Origin: CAZVEE01 sp964625525
GTDB taxonomy: Bacteria > Pseudomonadota > Alphaproteobacteria > JAJFIK01
Assembly (NCBI GenBank): GCA_964625525.1
Contig: CAZVEE010000060.1
Span: forward strand, 1-21,008
Direction: 5' to 3'
Length of the DNA stretch: 21,008 bases
How positions within the stretch are numbered: the stretch's first letter is position 1; each line of letters starts with the position of its first letter. Shown here piece after piece: positions 1-6,871 of the stretch. Under the pieces are notes generated by a model. It searched no databases. It saw only the letters and a list, made by a program, of their open reading frames with translations, and had not been told where the DNA came from. The translations under genes were made by a program, and so were the position numbers.

Positions 1-1478
1 GACAGGCCTGAGACCACCACCCCATGGCTTTCCAGCGCTTCGCGATAGGCCATATAGACCTCATAGCGGTGGCGGTGGCGCGCGGAAATCTGGGTACTGC
101 CATAAATCTGCGCAACGCGGCTATCGGGTTGCAGGCGTGCTTCATAGGCGCCCAGCCGCATGGTCCCGCCCTTGCCGTCATCGGCGGAACGCACATGACG
201 CTCGTTCCCCCGCGTCCATTCCGTCAACAGACCAACGATGGAGCTGCGGCATTCGCCGAACTCGCTCGAATTGGCGTCTTCAAGACCCGCCAGATTGCGC
301 GCCGCTTCGATGACCGCCACCTGCATGCCCAGGCAAATGCCGAAATAGGGCACATGATGGTGCCGAGCATAGCCCGCCGCCATAATCTTGCCTTCCGAGC
401 CGCGCGGCCCGAAGCCGCCGGGGATGAGGATGCCATGGGCGGCGGCCAGGCGCTCACTGGCCTCGCCATCGCCTGCCTCGATCTCTTCTGACGAAATCCA
501 GTCCTGCACCACCCGCACCCGGTTGGCGATACCGCCATGCACCAGTGCCTCGCGCAGCGACTTATACGCATCCAAATGGTTGGTGTACTTGCCCACCATG
601 GCGATGCGCACCTCGCCCTCGGGCTGGGCGTAGCGGTGAGAGATGTCGTGCCACATCCCCAGGTCCGGCTCGGGCGCGTCGGTAATGCCGAAACAGGCGA
701 GCACCTCGGAGTCGAAGCCTTCTTGGTGATATTGTTCGGGCACGTCGTAGATGGACGGCGCGTCGAGGGCCTGGATCACGCGCGAGGGCCGCAGATTACA
801 GAACAGCGCAATCTTGCGCCGTTCATCTTCCGGGATCGGCCGGTCGGAGCGGCACAAGAGCAGCTCCGGCTGCACACCGATCGAGCGCAGCTCCTTGACC
901 GAGTGCTGCGTGGGCTTGGTCTTCAGTTCCCCCGCGCTTGCCACATAGGGCAGCAGGGTCAAATGCACCGCGATAGCCCGCTCCGGCCCCAACTCGTTCA
1001 CAAGCTGGCGCACCGCCTCGAAAAACGGCAGGCCCTCGATGTCGCCCACCGTGCCGCCGATCTCGCACAGGCAGAAATCCACGTCCTCGGTGCCGGCCAG
1101 GATGAACTCCTTAATGGCGTCCGTCACATGAGGGATCACCTGCACGGTCACCCCGAGATAATCTCCCTGGCGCTCCTTGCGCAGGATCTCCTGATAAATC
1201 TGTCCGGAACTCACACTGTCCCCGCGCGTGGTCGGCACGCCCGTGAACCGTTCGTAGTGGCCAAGGTCGAGATCCGTCTCTGCCCCGTCATCGGTGACAT
1301 AGACCTCACCGTGCTGATAGGGGCTCATGGTGCCCGGATCGACATTGAGATAGGGGTCGAGTTTGCGCAGGCGCACGCGATAGCCACGCGCCTGAAGCAA
1401 CGCCCCGAGGGCCGCGGAGGCCAGTCCTTTGCCAAGGGAGGAGACCACGCCGCCGGTTATGAAAATGTACCGCGCCAT
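1..1478 (-). CDS. pyrG: CTP synthase, C-terminal end cut by the window edge
   Basis: CTP synthase makes CTP from UTP, ATP and glutamine in the cytoplasm, the last step of de novo pyrimidine nucleotide synthesis. The minus-strand frame opens with MARYIFITGGVVSSLGKGL, the family's N-terminal P-loop region of the synthetase domain, followed by LDPYLNVDPGTMSPYQHGEV and TDLDLGHYERF. The class I glutamine amidotransferase domain follows, with its nucleophile in PYFGICLGMQ (Cys382; E. coli uses Cys379). The frame stays open to base 1, ending at GTMRLG...RHRHRYEV. The family is about 545 residues long, so roughly 50 C-terminal residues, including the catalytic His/Glu pair, lie outside. The start is the only ATG that fits the family N-terminus; AAGG and GAGG lie just upstream. 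It sits 113 bp downstream of secG in the same direction, the common alphaproteobacterial secG-pyrG pair. Confidence 0.98.
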   Translation of the reverse strand, partial: MARYIFITGGVVSSLGKGLASAALGALLQARGYRVRLRKLDPYLNVDPGTMSPYQHGEVYVTDDGAETDLDLGHYERFTGVPTTRGDSVSSGQIYQEILRKERQGDYLGVTVQVIPHVTDAIKEFILAGTEDVDFCLCEIGGTVGDIEGLPFFEAVRQLVNELGPERAIAVHLTLLPYVASAGELKTKPTQHSVKELRSIGVQPELLLCRSDRPIPEDERRKIALFCNLRPSRVIQALDAPSIYDVPEQYHQEGFDSEVLACFGITDAPEPDLGMWHDISHRYAQPEGEVRIAMVGKYTNHLDAYKSLREALVHGGIANRVRVVQDWISSEEIEAGDGEASERLAAAHGILIPGGFGPRGSEGKIMAAGYARHHHVPYFGICLGMQVAVIEAARNLAGLEDANSSEFGECRSSIVGLLTEWTRGNERHVRSADDGKGGTMRLGAYEARLQPDSRVAQIYGSTQISARHRHRYEVYMAYREALESHGVVVSGL

Positions 1479-1591
1479 GGGCCTCGACCTTATCGGCTCG
1501 CCGCGCCGGCGCAAAGCAGAAGCGGCGTCATGACTGCCATGCGCTCGGGGTGCCTTAACGAAAAGACAAGAAAATCAATGAATTGAGCCGA

Positions 1592-1933
1592 TTATTGAAT
1601 CGGCGGCGCCGGCTCGTCGGCGGGCTCCGGCGCGGTCGGCTCAACCTCTTCGACGGATTGTTCCAGCTCTTCGGCCGTATCAGTGATTCGATCCGTCGGA
1701 TCATCGCCCCCGGCGGAGGTGGCCAGCACCGAGAGCGTCAGGCTCGTGGCAAAGAACGCGGCCCCGAGAATCGTGGTGGACCGCGTCAGCGCATTGCCCA
1801 CCGCTCGGCTCGACATCATGTTGCCACCGCCGCCCCCGATCCCAAGCGCGCCGCCTTCTGAGCGCTGCAACAGGATCGTGGCCACCAGGGCCGCCGCGAT
1901 GATGAGATGAACAACGAGCAACAGCGCTTCCAT
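1592..1933 (-). CDS. secG: Preprotein translocase subunit SecG
   Basis: SecG is the small accessory subunit of the SecYEG translocon in the inner membrane and assists protein export. The 113-residue product has two membrane helices (about residues 2-22 and 53-73). They are joined by the cytoplasmic loop LLQRSEGGALGIGGGGG, whose QRSEGGALG stretch is the SecG hallmark. The C-terminal 40 residues are acidic and proline-rich, a low-complexity tail often seen on alphaproteobacterial SecG. GGCGG lies just before the ATG at 1933. A sigma70-like promoter immediately upstream (1953-1981) suggests that secG, probably with pyrG, forms its own transcription unit. Confidence 0.96.
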   Translation of the reverse strand: MEALLLVVHLIIAAALVATILLQRSEGGALGIGGGGGNMMSSRAVGNALTRSTTILGAAFFATSLTLSVLATSAGGDDPTDRITDTAEELEQSVEEVEPTAPEPADEPAPPIQ

Positions 1934-1952
1934 GACCGCCTGAACCGCCTTT

Positions 1953-1981
1953 TAAGTCTGAGGGGACGCCTCCGGTGTCAA
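1953..1981 (-). promoter_or_regulatory. Candidate sigma70 promoter for secG(-pyrG)
   Basis: On the minus strand a perfect TTGACA (-35, 1976-1981) is followed after 17 bp by GACTTA (-10, 1953-1958). The predicted transcript would start about a dozen bases before the secG ATG. The -35 matches consensus exactly and the -10 is weak. The call rests on hexamers and spacing only. Confidence 0.45.
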
Positions 1982-2008
1982 ACCGGGGAGAGCGCGTTGT
2001 ACGGCATC

Positions 2009-2034
2009 GCGCCCCGCTTGCCAAGGCGGGACGC
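2009..2034. other. Intergenic hairpin between the small membrane protein gene and secG
   Basis: GCG-C-CCCGCTT / AAGGCGGG-A-CGC can fold into an interrupted stem of about 10 pairs (one C/A mismatch, one G-U pair) with a 4-base GCCA loop. No T-run follows on either strand, so it is not a classical intrinsic terminator. It may still end transcription of the upstream membrane protein gene, or be a chance GC-rich fold. The rest of 1934-2075 shows only the secG promoter. Confidence 0.3.
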
Positions 2035-2075
2035 TGTAGTGGTCGTCCTCGGTCACCCGAACGGTGGGTGCGTCC

Positions 2076-2465
2076 TCAGCCCCGGTTAAACCAGGCCGAG
2101 CCTTCCGAGGTGAACAGGAACACCACGGCGACGATCTGCAGAACGATCTGCACGAGCCCGATATAGGCCAACGAGCCCATCATCTCGATGCTCATGGGCA
2201 GGGTCGGCAGGCTGGCCAGGGCACCGAGACCCACGAGCACCACGACGATCCACTTGGCCACATTGCTGGCCCCGCGCGAGGTGAACAGGATCAACGCCAG
2301 CCAGATGGCCGTGATCACCCCGGAAATGATCAGCAGGGTCTGGCCATCCATGCCAGCCTCCTCGATCTGCGCCAGAGCGAAGTCCCAGGTTAAGTAGGAA
2401 CCGACGATCCCCAAGATGATACTGAGGATCATAAGCAATTCAAAACGCTGAATAGCGGCAGGCAT
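2076..2465 (-). CDS. Small integral membrane protein with four predicted helices, function unknown
   Basis: I do not recognise a named family. The 129-residue product is almost entirely hydrophobic, with four likely helices: ELLMILSIILGIVGSYLTW, LLIISGVITAIWLALILF, WIVVVLVGLGALASLP and LVQIVLQIVAVVFLF. It ends with a short polar tail, TSEGSAWFNRG. The frame is open further upstream, but the start at 2465 (MPAAIQRFELL) is preferred because GGGGAG lies 8 bases before it and the upstream extension is arginine-rich and unlike the rest. It lies between an Ig-like protein gene and secG on the same strand, 120 bp downstream of the former. Nothing in the context gives a function beyond an inner-membrane location. 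Confidence 0.75.
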   Translation of the reverse strand: MPAAIQRFELLMILSIILGIVGSYLTWDFALAQIEEAGMDGQTLLIISGVITAIWLALILFTSRGASNVAKWIVVVLVGLGALASLPTLPMSIEMMGSLAYIGLVQIVLQIVAVVFLFTSEGSAWFNRG

Positions 2466-2585
2466 GACGACACTCCCCTTCCAAAGGCCCCCGTGGTCCG
2501 GTGGGCATCTCAGCTTTTGCCTTGGACGCAGCCTACAGCCGCGCCCCAGCCCCGGCAAGACAAGGCCCAACCCAACGCAGAGGCC

Positions 2586-3104
2586 CTAACCATCGCATTG
2601 AATGGAGAAACTGGCCCGATTAGAAGTCTGGGAGGCCGGATCGAACGTCTCAATCTGCTTCCAGCCCTCATAGCGCATGCCCGGGCCACCAATCCGCCAG
2701 GTCGACTCGATGTCTTCGGTCCCCGGGCGGCTGAAATCGATGGTTTCGAGCGGCGCTGACGCCCCGTCACTGCGCTGCCATTTGTAGGAGACCGTCCCCG
2801 CGCCGCCCGCCACGGAAATCCGCCCGCGAAAGCGCAATGTCACCGGGCACGGCCCCCGATAAGTGCGCTCCGAGGCGCGGGCCCCGAGTTCGATAATGCG
2901 GAACCCCGCCGGTTCCGGCGGTGTGACACTGTCCTGGTCGCTAGGCGCCGGCTCTTCGCGATGGGGCGCAGGCGTCTCGTTGCGCCCCTCCATCTGATCC
3001 AGGATCACGATGACACCGCCCACCGCCGTAATAACGGCCGCAATACCGGTCAAGCAGCCGGGCAGGCTCGACCAGAACGAGCCGCCCCCACTGTTTTGTT
3101 CCAT
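2586..3104 (-). CDS. Membrane-anchored protein with Ig-like C-terminal domain, function unknown
   Basis: The 172-residue product has a short polar N-terminus and a single hydrophobic segment (about residues 15-36, CLTGIAAVITAVGGVIVIL). A Pro/Glu-rich linker (about 40-66) leads to a beta-rich domain from about residue 67 to the end. That domain carries GPCPVTLRFRGRISV, TVSYKWQRSDGA and SNRASFSIQC, a pattern I associate with Ig-like/beta-sandwich domains in bacterial hypothetical proteins. Two cysteines bracket the domain and could form a disulfide if it lies in the periplasm. The likely topology is an N-terminal anchor with the domain outside the cytoplasm. GGAGGGGA lies 11 bases before the ATG. 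It is separated from the upstream dehydrogenase gene by a strong hairpin. No catalytic motif is visible, and a binding or envelope role is only inference. Confidence 0.72.
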   Translation of the reverse strand: MEQNSGGGSFWSSLPGCLTGIAAVITAVGGVIVILDQMEGRNETPAPHREEPAPSDQDSVTPPEPAGFRIIELGARASERTYRGPCPVTLRFRGRISVAGGAGTVSYKWQRSDGASAPLETIDFSRPGTEDIESTWRIGGPGMRYEGWKQIETFDPASQTSNRASFSIQCDG

Positions 3105-3143
3105 GGCTTAGGTCCCCTCCTGCCACACGTCTCAAGAAAGGAG

Positions 3144-3169
3144 TGTGCCGCGAGGAGGGACGCGGCACA
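3144..3169 (-). terminator. Strong hairpin downstream of bdhA, probable terminator
   Basis: TGTGCCGCG and CGCGGCACA form a perfect 9-bp stem around an 8-base loop. In the direction of bdhA transcription the stem is followed by a pyrimidine-rich stretch (CTCCTTTCTT) rather than a clean T-run. It starts 16 bp past the bdhA stop codon, where a terminator for the tpiA-bdhA unit would be expected. Confidence 0.5.
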
Positions 3170-3184
3170 ACCGGCGCGGGGGGC

Positions 3185-3967
3185 TTAAGACGTGGTCCAG
3201 CCGCCGTCGATGGAGAGCGCAGCACCGGTCACGTTTTTGGCCGCGTCCGAGCACAGGAACAATGCGAAATCAGCAATGGAGTCCGGTTCCACGAACTGCT
3301 TCGTCCATTGCGCGGCCAAGAGCACATCGCGCACCACCTCTTCCTCGGTAATCCCCCGGGCCTTGGCGGTATCGGCGATCTGGTTCTCCACCAGCGGGGT
3401 GCGCACATATCCCGGGCATAAAGCGTTCACGGTGATGCCTTGTTCAGCCACTTCCAGCGCGACGCTTTTGGAGAAGCCCACAACGCCGTGTTTGGCGGCC
3501 ACATAGGCGGACTTGAAGGGCGAGGCGACTTTGCCGTGCGCCGACGCAATATTGATGATCCGGCCCCAGCCCGCCTTTTTCATCATCGGCACGGCGAGAC
3601 GCGTGGTGTGGAACGTGGCCGTGAGCACAATGGCGATCAGCGCATCCCATTTGGCGACGGGGAACTCATCCACCGGCGCCACATGCTGAATGCCCGCATT
3701 GTTGACCAGCACGTCGAGCCCCCCGAATTCGGTCTCGACTTCGGCCATCATCGCTTCGATGGCCTCGGGCTTGGTCAGATCGGCGCCATTGTAAAGACAC
3801 CGCACGCCCTCCGCCTCGATGTCGCGCTGAATGGCCGTGATGGCCGCGTCATCGCCGAACCCGTTCAGCACAATATGCGCCCCATTGGCAGCAAAGCGCT
3901 TGGCCATGCCCAGGCCAATGCCGCTGGTGGAGCCGGTGATGAGAGCCGTTTTGCCTTTGATCGACAT
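3185..3967 (-). CDS. bdhA: D-3-hydroxybutyrate dehydrogenase (SDR family)
   Basis: This NAD-dependent short-chain dehydrogenase interconverts D-3-hydroxybutyrate and acetoacetate in the cytoplasm, a step in using polyhydroxybutyrate or ketone bodies. The 260-residue length is typical. The cofactor motif TGSTSGIG is at residues 11-18 and NNAG at 89-92. The catalytic Ser142 (in IASAHG), Tyr155 and Lys159 (SAYVAAKHG) are present. The long matches IINIASAHG, SPFKSAYVAAKHG and NALCPGYVRTPLVENQI are characteristic of 3-hydroxybutyrate dehydrogenases rather than generic SDRs. The position that holds the structural Asn of the SDR tetrad in many members is Val114 here (AIVLTA). The ATG at 3967 lies 7 bases past the tpiA stop and uses an AAGGA inside the tpiA end, so the two are probably translationally coupled. 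phaC/phaB are not in the window. Confidence 0.92.
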   Translation of the reverse strand: MSIKGKTALITGSTSGIGLGMAKRFAANGAHIVLNGFGDDAAITAIQRDIEAEGVRCLYNGADLTKPEAIEAMMAEVETEFGGLDVLVNNAGIQHVAPVDEFPVAKWDALIAIVLTATFHTTRLAVPMMKKAGWGRIINIASAHGKVASPFKSAYVAAKHGVVGFSKSVALEVAEQGITVNALCPGYVRTPLVENQIADTAKARGITEEEVVRDVLLAAQWTKQFVEPDSIADFALFLCSDAAKNVTGAALSIDGGWTTS

Positions 3968-3974
3968 CGATCAC

Positions 3975-4736
3975 TTATCCTTCTGTGGCTGCGCCAATAA
4001 TGGCGAGGAAGTCTTGGGCCTTGAGGCTCGCGCCGCCGATCAGGCCACCATTTACGTTGGCGATGGCGAAAATCTCGGCGGCATTGGCGGGCTTGACCGA
4101 TCCCCCGTAAAGGACGCGGATGCCATTGCCCGGCTCGCCGAGGCGGGTCGTCAGCCGGTCGCGAATATGGGCATGCGCCTCGCGGATCTGCTCCGGCGTC
4201 GGGGTGCGGCCCGTACCGATCGCCCAGACGGGCTCATAGGCCACGATCACCGTCTCAGGATCCGCGCCTTCGGGCAACGAGGTGGCGAGCTGATCGCTCA
4301 GCACCGCCAGGGTCTGCGCCGAATCACGCTCGGCTTCGGTCTCGCCGATGCAGATGATCGCGGTCAGCCCATGGGCAAGCGCCCGCTCCGCCTTCGCGCG
4401 CACCACCTCTGACGTCTCGCCATGGTCGGTGCGCCGCTCTGAGTGGCCAACGATCACGGCCGTCGCGCCCGCGTCCTTCAGCATCGGGGCGGCGATATCG
4501 CCCGTATGGGCGCCGCTGTCGCTGGTGTGGCAATCCTGACCACCGATCGCGACAGCCGTGCCTTGCGCGGCAGCCGCAAACGGCGCAATCAAGGTCGCAG
4601 GCGGGCAAATCATCGCCAGACCAGCGGGTGGCGCGGTTTTCAGCGCCTCGGCCACCGCCGTCAACTCCGCCACCGAGGCGCCGAGCCCGTTCATTTTCCA
4701 ATTGCCGATGACCGCCGGCTTCACCGCGTGCCCCAT
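3975..4736 (-). CDS. tpiA: Triosephosphate isomerase
   Basis: TpiA interconverts dihydroxyacetone phosphate and glyceraldehyde 3-phosphate in glycolysis and gluconeogenesis. The 253-residue TIM barrel shows every key element: the substrate-binding Asn12 and Lys14 in GNWKMNG, catalytic His98 in VGHSERR, catalytic Glu168 in AYEPVWAIGTG, the mobile loop just after it, and the phosphate-binding LYGGSVKPAN and GGLIGGASL near the end. AGAGGC precedes the ATG closely. tpiA heads a leftward unit with bdhA and is divergent from ppiD. In many alphaproteobacteria tpiA is followed directly by secG and pyrG; here three genes lie between. Confidence 0.97.
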   Translation of the reverse strand: MGHAVKPAVIGNWKMNGLGASVAELTAVAEALKTAPPAGLAMICPPATLIAPFAAAAQGTAVAIGGQDCHTSDSGAHTGDIAAPMLKDAGATAVIVGHSERRTDHGETSEVVRAKAERALAHGLTAIICIGETEAERDSAQTLAVLSDQLATSLPEGADPETVIVAYEPVWAIGTGRTPTPEQIREAHAHIRDRLTTRLGEPGNGIRVLYGGSVKPANAAEIFAIANVNGGLIGGASLKAQDFLAIIGAATEG

Positions 4737-4778
4737 ACTGCCTCTCGCCTCCCTCAGGTCTTACGGGGCCGGTTCGTA

Positions 4779-4807
4779 TTGCCCCCGGGTGACACCCTTC
4801 CTATAGT
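4779..4807 (+). promoter_or_regulatory. Candidate sigma70 promoter for ppiD
   Basis: TTGCCC (-35, 4779-4784) and TATAGT (-10, 4802-4807) are separated by 17 bp, giving a predicted start near 4814 and a leader of about 55 bases before the ppiD ATG. The hexamers are a good match to the housekeeping consensus. It lies on the opposite side of the shared start region from the candidate tpiA promoter. Confidence 0.5.
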
Positions 4808-4815
4808 CGCGGCGA

Positions 4816-4844
4816 ATTCTCAAGACTTTGCATGACGGCGTCAA
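4816..4844 (-). promoter_or_regulatory. Candidate sigma70 promoter for tpiA-bdhA
   Basis: On the minus strand TTGACG (-35, 4839-4844) and GAGAAT (-10, 4816-4821) are 17 bp apart. Predicted transcription starts near 4809 and runs left through the ppiD promoter elements, with a leader of about 70 bases. The -35 is good and the -10 moderate. Confidence 0.38.
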
Positions 4845-4868
4845 AGCGCCTTACTGGAGACCGAACTC

Positions 4869-6773
4869 ATGCTGGCTGAATTGCGGGGCGCCTCGAAAGG
4901 CTGGATCGCGGGCATCTTTATCGCGTTGTTGATCGCGGCCTTCGCCATTTGGGGCATTGAGGATATTTTCCGCACGCGCGTCTCCAGCACGGTGGCGGAA
5001 GTGGGCGAGACCCGCATCGAAGCGCAGAATTTCGTGGTGGAGTTCGAACGCCTCAGCCAACGTCTCGGTCAGAATCAGGGCGAGCCGCTGTCGCGCGAGC
5101 AAGCTCTGCAATTCGGCCTCGACCAGGTGGCGCTCAACCAGATGATTTCCCGGGTGGTGCTTGACCAGAAGGCCCAGGAACTGGGTCTGACCGTGTCTGA
5201 TACGGCGGTGGATAAGGAAATCATCGAGAACCCGGCCTTCCATGGCCCCACTGGCGATTTCGATGCCCGCATCTTCCGGGAATTGCTGGCCCGCAACCGC
5301 ATGACCCCGGCCATGTTCGACCAGGCCATGCGCGAGGACATGACCCGGCTGCAGCTTGTCGACGCCATCCAAAGCGGCATCGAAGCCCCGCGCGAATATG
5401 CCCGCGCCATCTACCAGCTTCAGGCCGAACGGCGCCAGGTGAGCTACCTGTTGGTCCCGGCGACGGCCGTGGCCGATCCGGGCACGCCGGAAGACAGCAC
5501 CCTTCAGGCCCTGCATGAGCAGGAAACCTTCCGGTTCACGGCACCGGAGTATCGCAGCTTTACCTATCTGCTGCTGCGCCCGGAAGACCTGACCGCCACT
5601 ATTGATGTCGCCGAGCAGGACCTCCAGGACCTCTATGAACAGCGCCGCGACAGCTATGTGGAGCCGGAGCGCCGCAGTGTCCGCCAGATCGTCTTTAACA
5701 CAGCGGACGAGGCTCAGACCGCGCGCGAGCGCCTGCTTTCCGGCGAGACCTTCGAGACCATCGCCACCGAGCGCGAGTTGACCCCGCAGGACACAGAACT
5801 GGGCACCCTGGCTCAGGCGCAGTTTATCGACCCGGCCGTGGGCATGGCCGCGTTCGCCCTGGCCGAGCCCGGCGTGGCCGAGCCCGTGGAAGGCGCGTTC
5901 GGCGTCACACTGATCCAAGTGGACACCATCGAGGCGGGCAGCACCCAAGCCTTTGAAGAGGTGCGCGACCAATTGCGCGATGAGTTGGCGCTGGGCGAAG
6001 CCCAGAACGCCATCTATGACCTGATCGAGCGCATCGAAGACGAGCGGGCCGGCGGCCTAGGCCTGCAAGATGTCGCCAGCCAGATGGACCTGACCCTGAT
6101 CACGGTCACGGGCGCCGACCGCCGGGGCCTGAACGCGGCCGGCGAAGCCGCGGGCCCGGACAGCATTCCCCCTAGCGCTCTCAAACAGGCCTTCGAGAGC
6201 GATGTGGGCCTGGAGAACAGCTTCGAGGAAGCCGCTGGCGGGGCTTGGCTGGTCACGGAAGTCACCGATGTGACGCCCTCGCAGCTGCGCCCCTTCGAGA
6301 CCGTGCGCGAGGATGTGCTGGCGCTGTGGCGGGAGCGTCAGCAGGCCGCGGCGCTAGCGGAACTGGGCGCGCAGCTGGTCGCCTCCGTGGAGAGCGGCGA
6401 CAGTCTTGAAGCCCTCGCCGATCCCCTGTCCGCGCGCGTTGTCACGCCTGTGGCGCCCATCGAGCGCGGTGCCATCGACCCGACCCTGACCGAAGCACTG
6501 GTGCGCGATCTGTTCCGGGCCCGGCCCGGCGCGGTCCTCCATGGGCCAGCCCAAGGCGGCGGCGCCCATGTGGTGGCGCGCGTCGAGGAGATCGTTACCG
6601 CCAACGAGACCGAAGGCCTGTTCCCGATCGCGCAGCTGGAAACCGCCCTCCAGCAAAGCCTGGAGGAAGACCTGGCCGAACAGTTCGTTGTGACCTTGCG
6701 CGACGAAGTCGGTGTAGAAATCAATCAGCAGGCGGTGAATTTCGCCCTCGGCCAGTCCATCTCAGGCCAATAA
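4869..6773 (+). CDS. ppiD: Membrane-anchored periplasmic peptidyl-prolyl isomerase/chaperone, PpiD-like
   Basis: PpiD-type proteins are anchored in the inner membrane and face the periplasm, where they help newly exported proteins fold near the Sec translocon. The 634-residue product begins with a short cytoplasmic stretch and one membrane helix (about residues 11-30, GWIAGIFIALLIAAFAIWGI). A SurA/PpiD N-terminal chaperone region follows (about 35-180, containing VGETRIEAQNFVVEFERL and LNQMISRVVLDQKAQELGL). A parvulin-type rotamase region lies at about 265-355 (VRQIVFNTADEAQTARERLLSG ... AAFALAEPGVAEPVEGAFGVTLIQV). The C-terminal third is helical and acidic. The length matches PpiD (about 620-630). 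The parvulin active-site signature is not strongly conserved, so isomerase activity is less certain than the chaperone role. TGGAGA lies upstream of the ATG. It is divergent from tpiA and followed by trpE 98 bp later. Confidence 0.93.
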   Translation: MLAELRGASKGWIAGIFIALLIAAFAIWGIEDIFRTRVSSTVAEVGETRIEAQNFVVEFERLSQRLGQNQGEPLSREQALQFGLDQVALNQMISRVVLDQKAQELGLTVSDTAVDKEIIENPAFHGPTGDFDARIFRELLARNRMTPAMFDQAMREDMTRLQLVDAIQSGIEAPREYARAIYQLQAERRQVSYLLVPATAVADPGTPEDSTLQALHEQETFRFTAPEYRSFTYLLLRPEDLTATIDVAEQDLQDLYEQRRDSYVEPERRSVRQIVFNTADEAQTARERLLSGETFETIATERELTPQDTELGTLAQAQFIDPAVGMAAFALAEPGVAEPVEGAFGVTLIQVDTIEAGSTQAFEEVRDQLRDELALGEAQNAIYDLIERIEDERAGGLGLQDVASQMDLTLITVTGADRRGLNAAGEAAGPDSIPPSALKQAFESDVGLENSFEEAAGGAWLVTEVTDVTPSQLRPFETVREDVLALWRERQQAAALAELGAQLVASVESGDSLEALADPLSARVVTPVAPIERGAIDPTLTEALVRDLFRARPGAVLHGPAQGGGAHVVARVEEIVTANETEGLFPIAQLETALQQSLEEDLAEQFVVTLRDEVGVEINQQAVNFALGQSISGQ

Positions 6774-6780
6774 GGCCTTG

Positions 6781-6796
6781 GGCCGGGCGCCCGGCC
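6781..6796. terminator. GC palindrome after ppiD, possible terminator
   Basis: A perfect 16-bp palindrome (GGCCGGGC GCCCGGCC) starts 7 bases past the ppiD stop codon. As RNA it could form a 6-bp stem with a GCGC loop. No T-run follows, so intrinsic termination is doubtful; it could end ppiD transcription with help from Rho or act as part of the trpE leader. Confidence 0.35.
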
Positions 6797-6812
6797 TTGG
6801 ACACTCTGAGAC

Positions 6813-6846
6813 GGCCGCGCCATGCCCCTCAACGGGGCACGGCCCC
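6813..6846 (+). promoter_or_regulatory. Mutually exclusive hairpins just upstream of trpE
   Basis: Hairpin A pairs TGCCCC (6823-6828) with GGGGCA (6834-6839) around a 5-base loop and extends, across a bulge, by pairing GGCCG (6813-6817) with CGGCC (6840-6844). Hairpin B pairs the same GGGGC (6834-6838) with GCCCC (6842-6846), so the two folds cannot coexist. This resembles attenuator logic, but I see no leader peptide with tryptophan codons and no T-run, and such folds occur by chance in GC-rich DNA. Confidence 0.3.
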
Positions 6847-6871
6847 TGCCCTTGCCAGCGAGTGAGCCCCC

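Noticed and set aside
537..1586. Long open frame of 349 codons on the plus strand
   Set aside because: It is antisense to pyrG, whose sequence is fully recognisable; the protein has no family features and is rich in His/Arg as shadow frames in GC-rich DNA are.
1985..2090. Possible tRNA between the small membrane protein gene and secG (secG is near a tRNA-Leu gene in E. coli)
   Set aside because: There is a hairpin but no T-psi-C loop (GTTCRA context) or acceptor stem that closes on either strand.
4851..5972. Open frame of 373 codons on the minus strand
   Set aside because: Antisense to ppiD, no recognisable domain, His/Gly/Arg-rich shadow composition.
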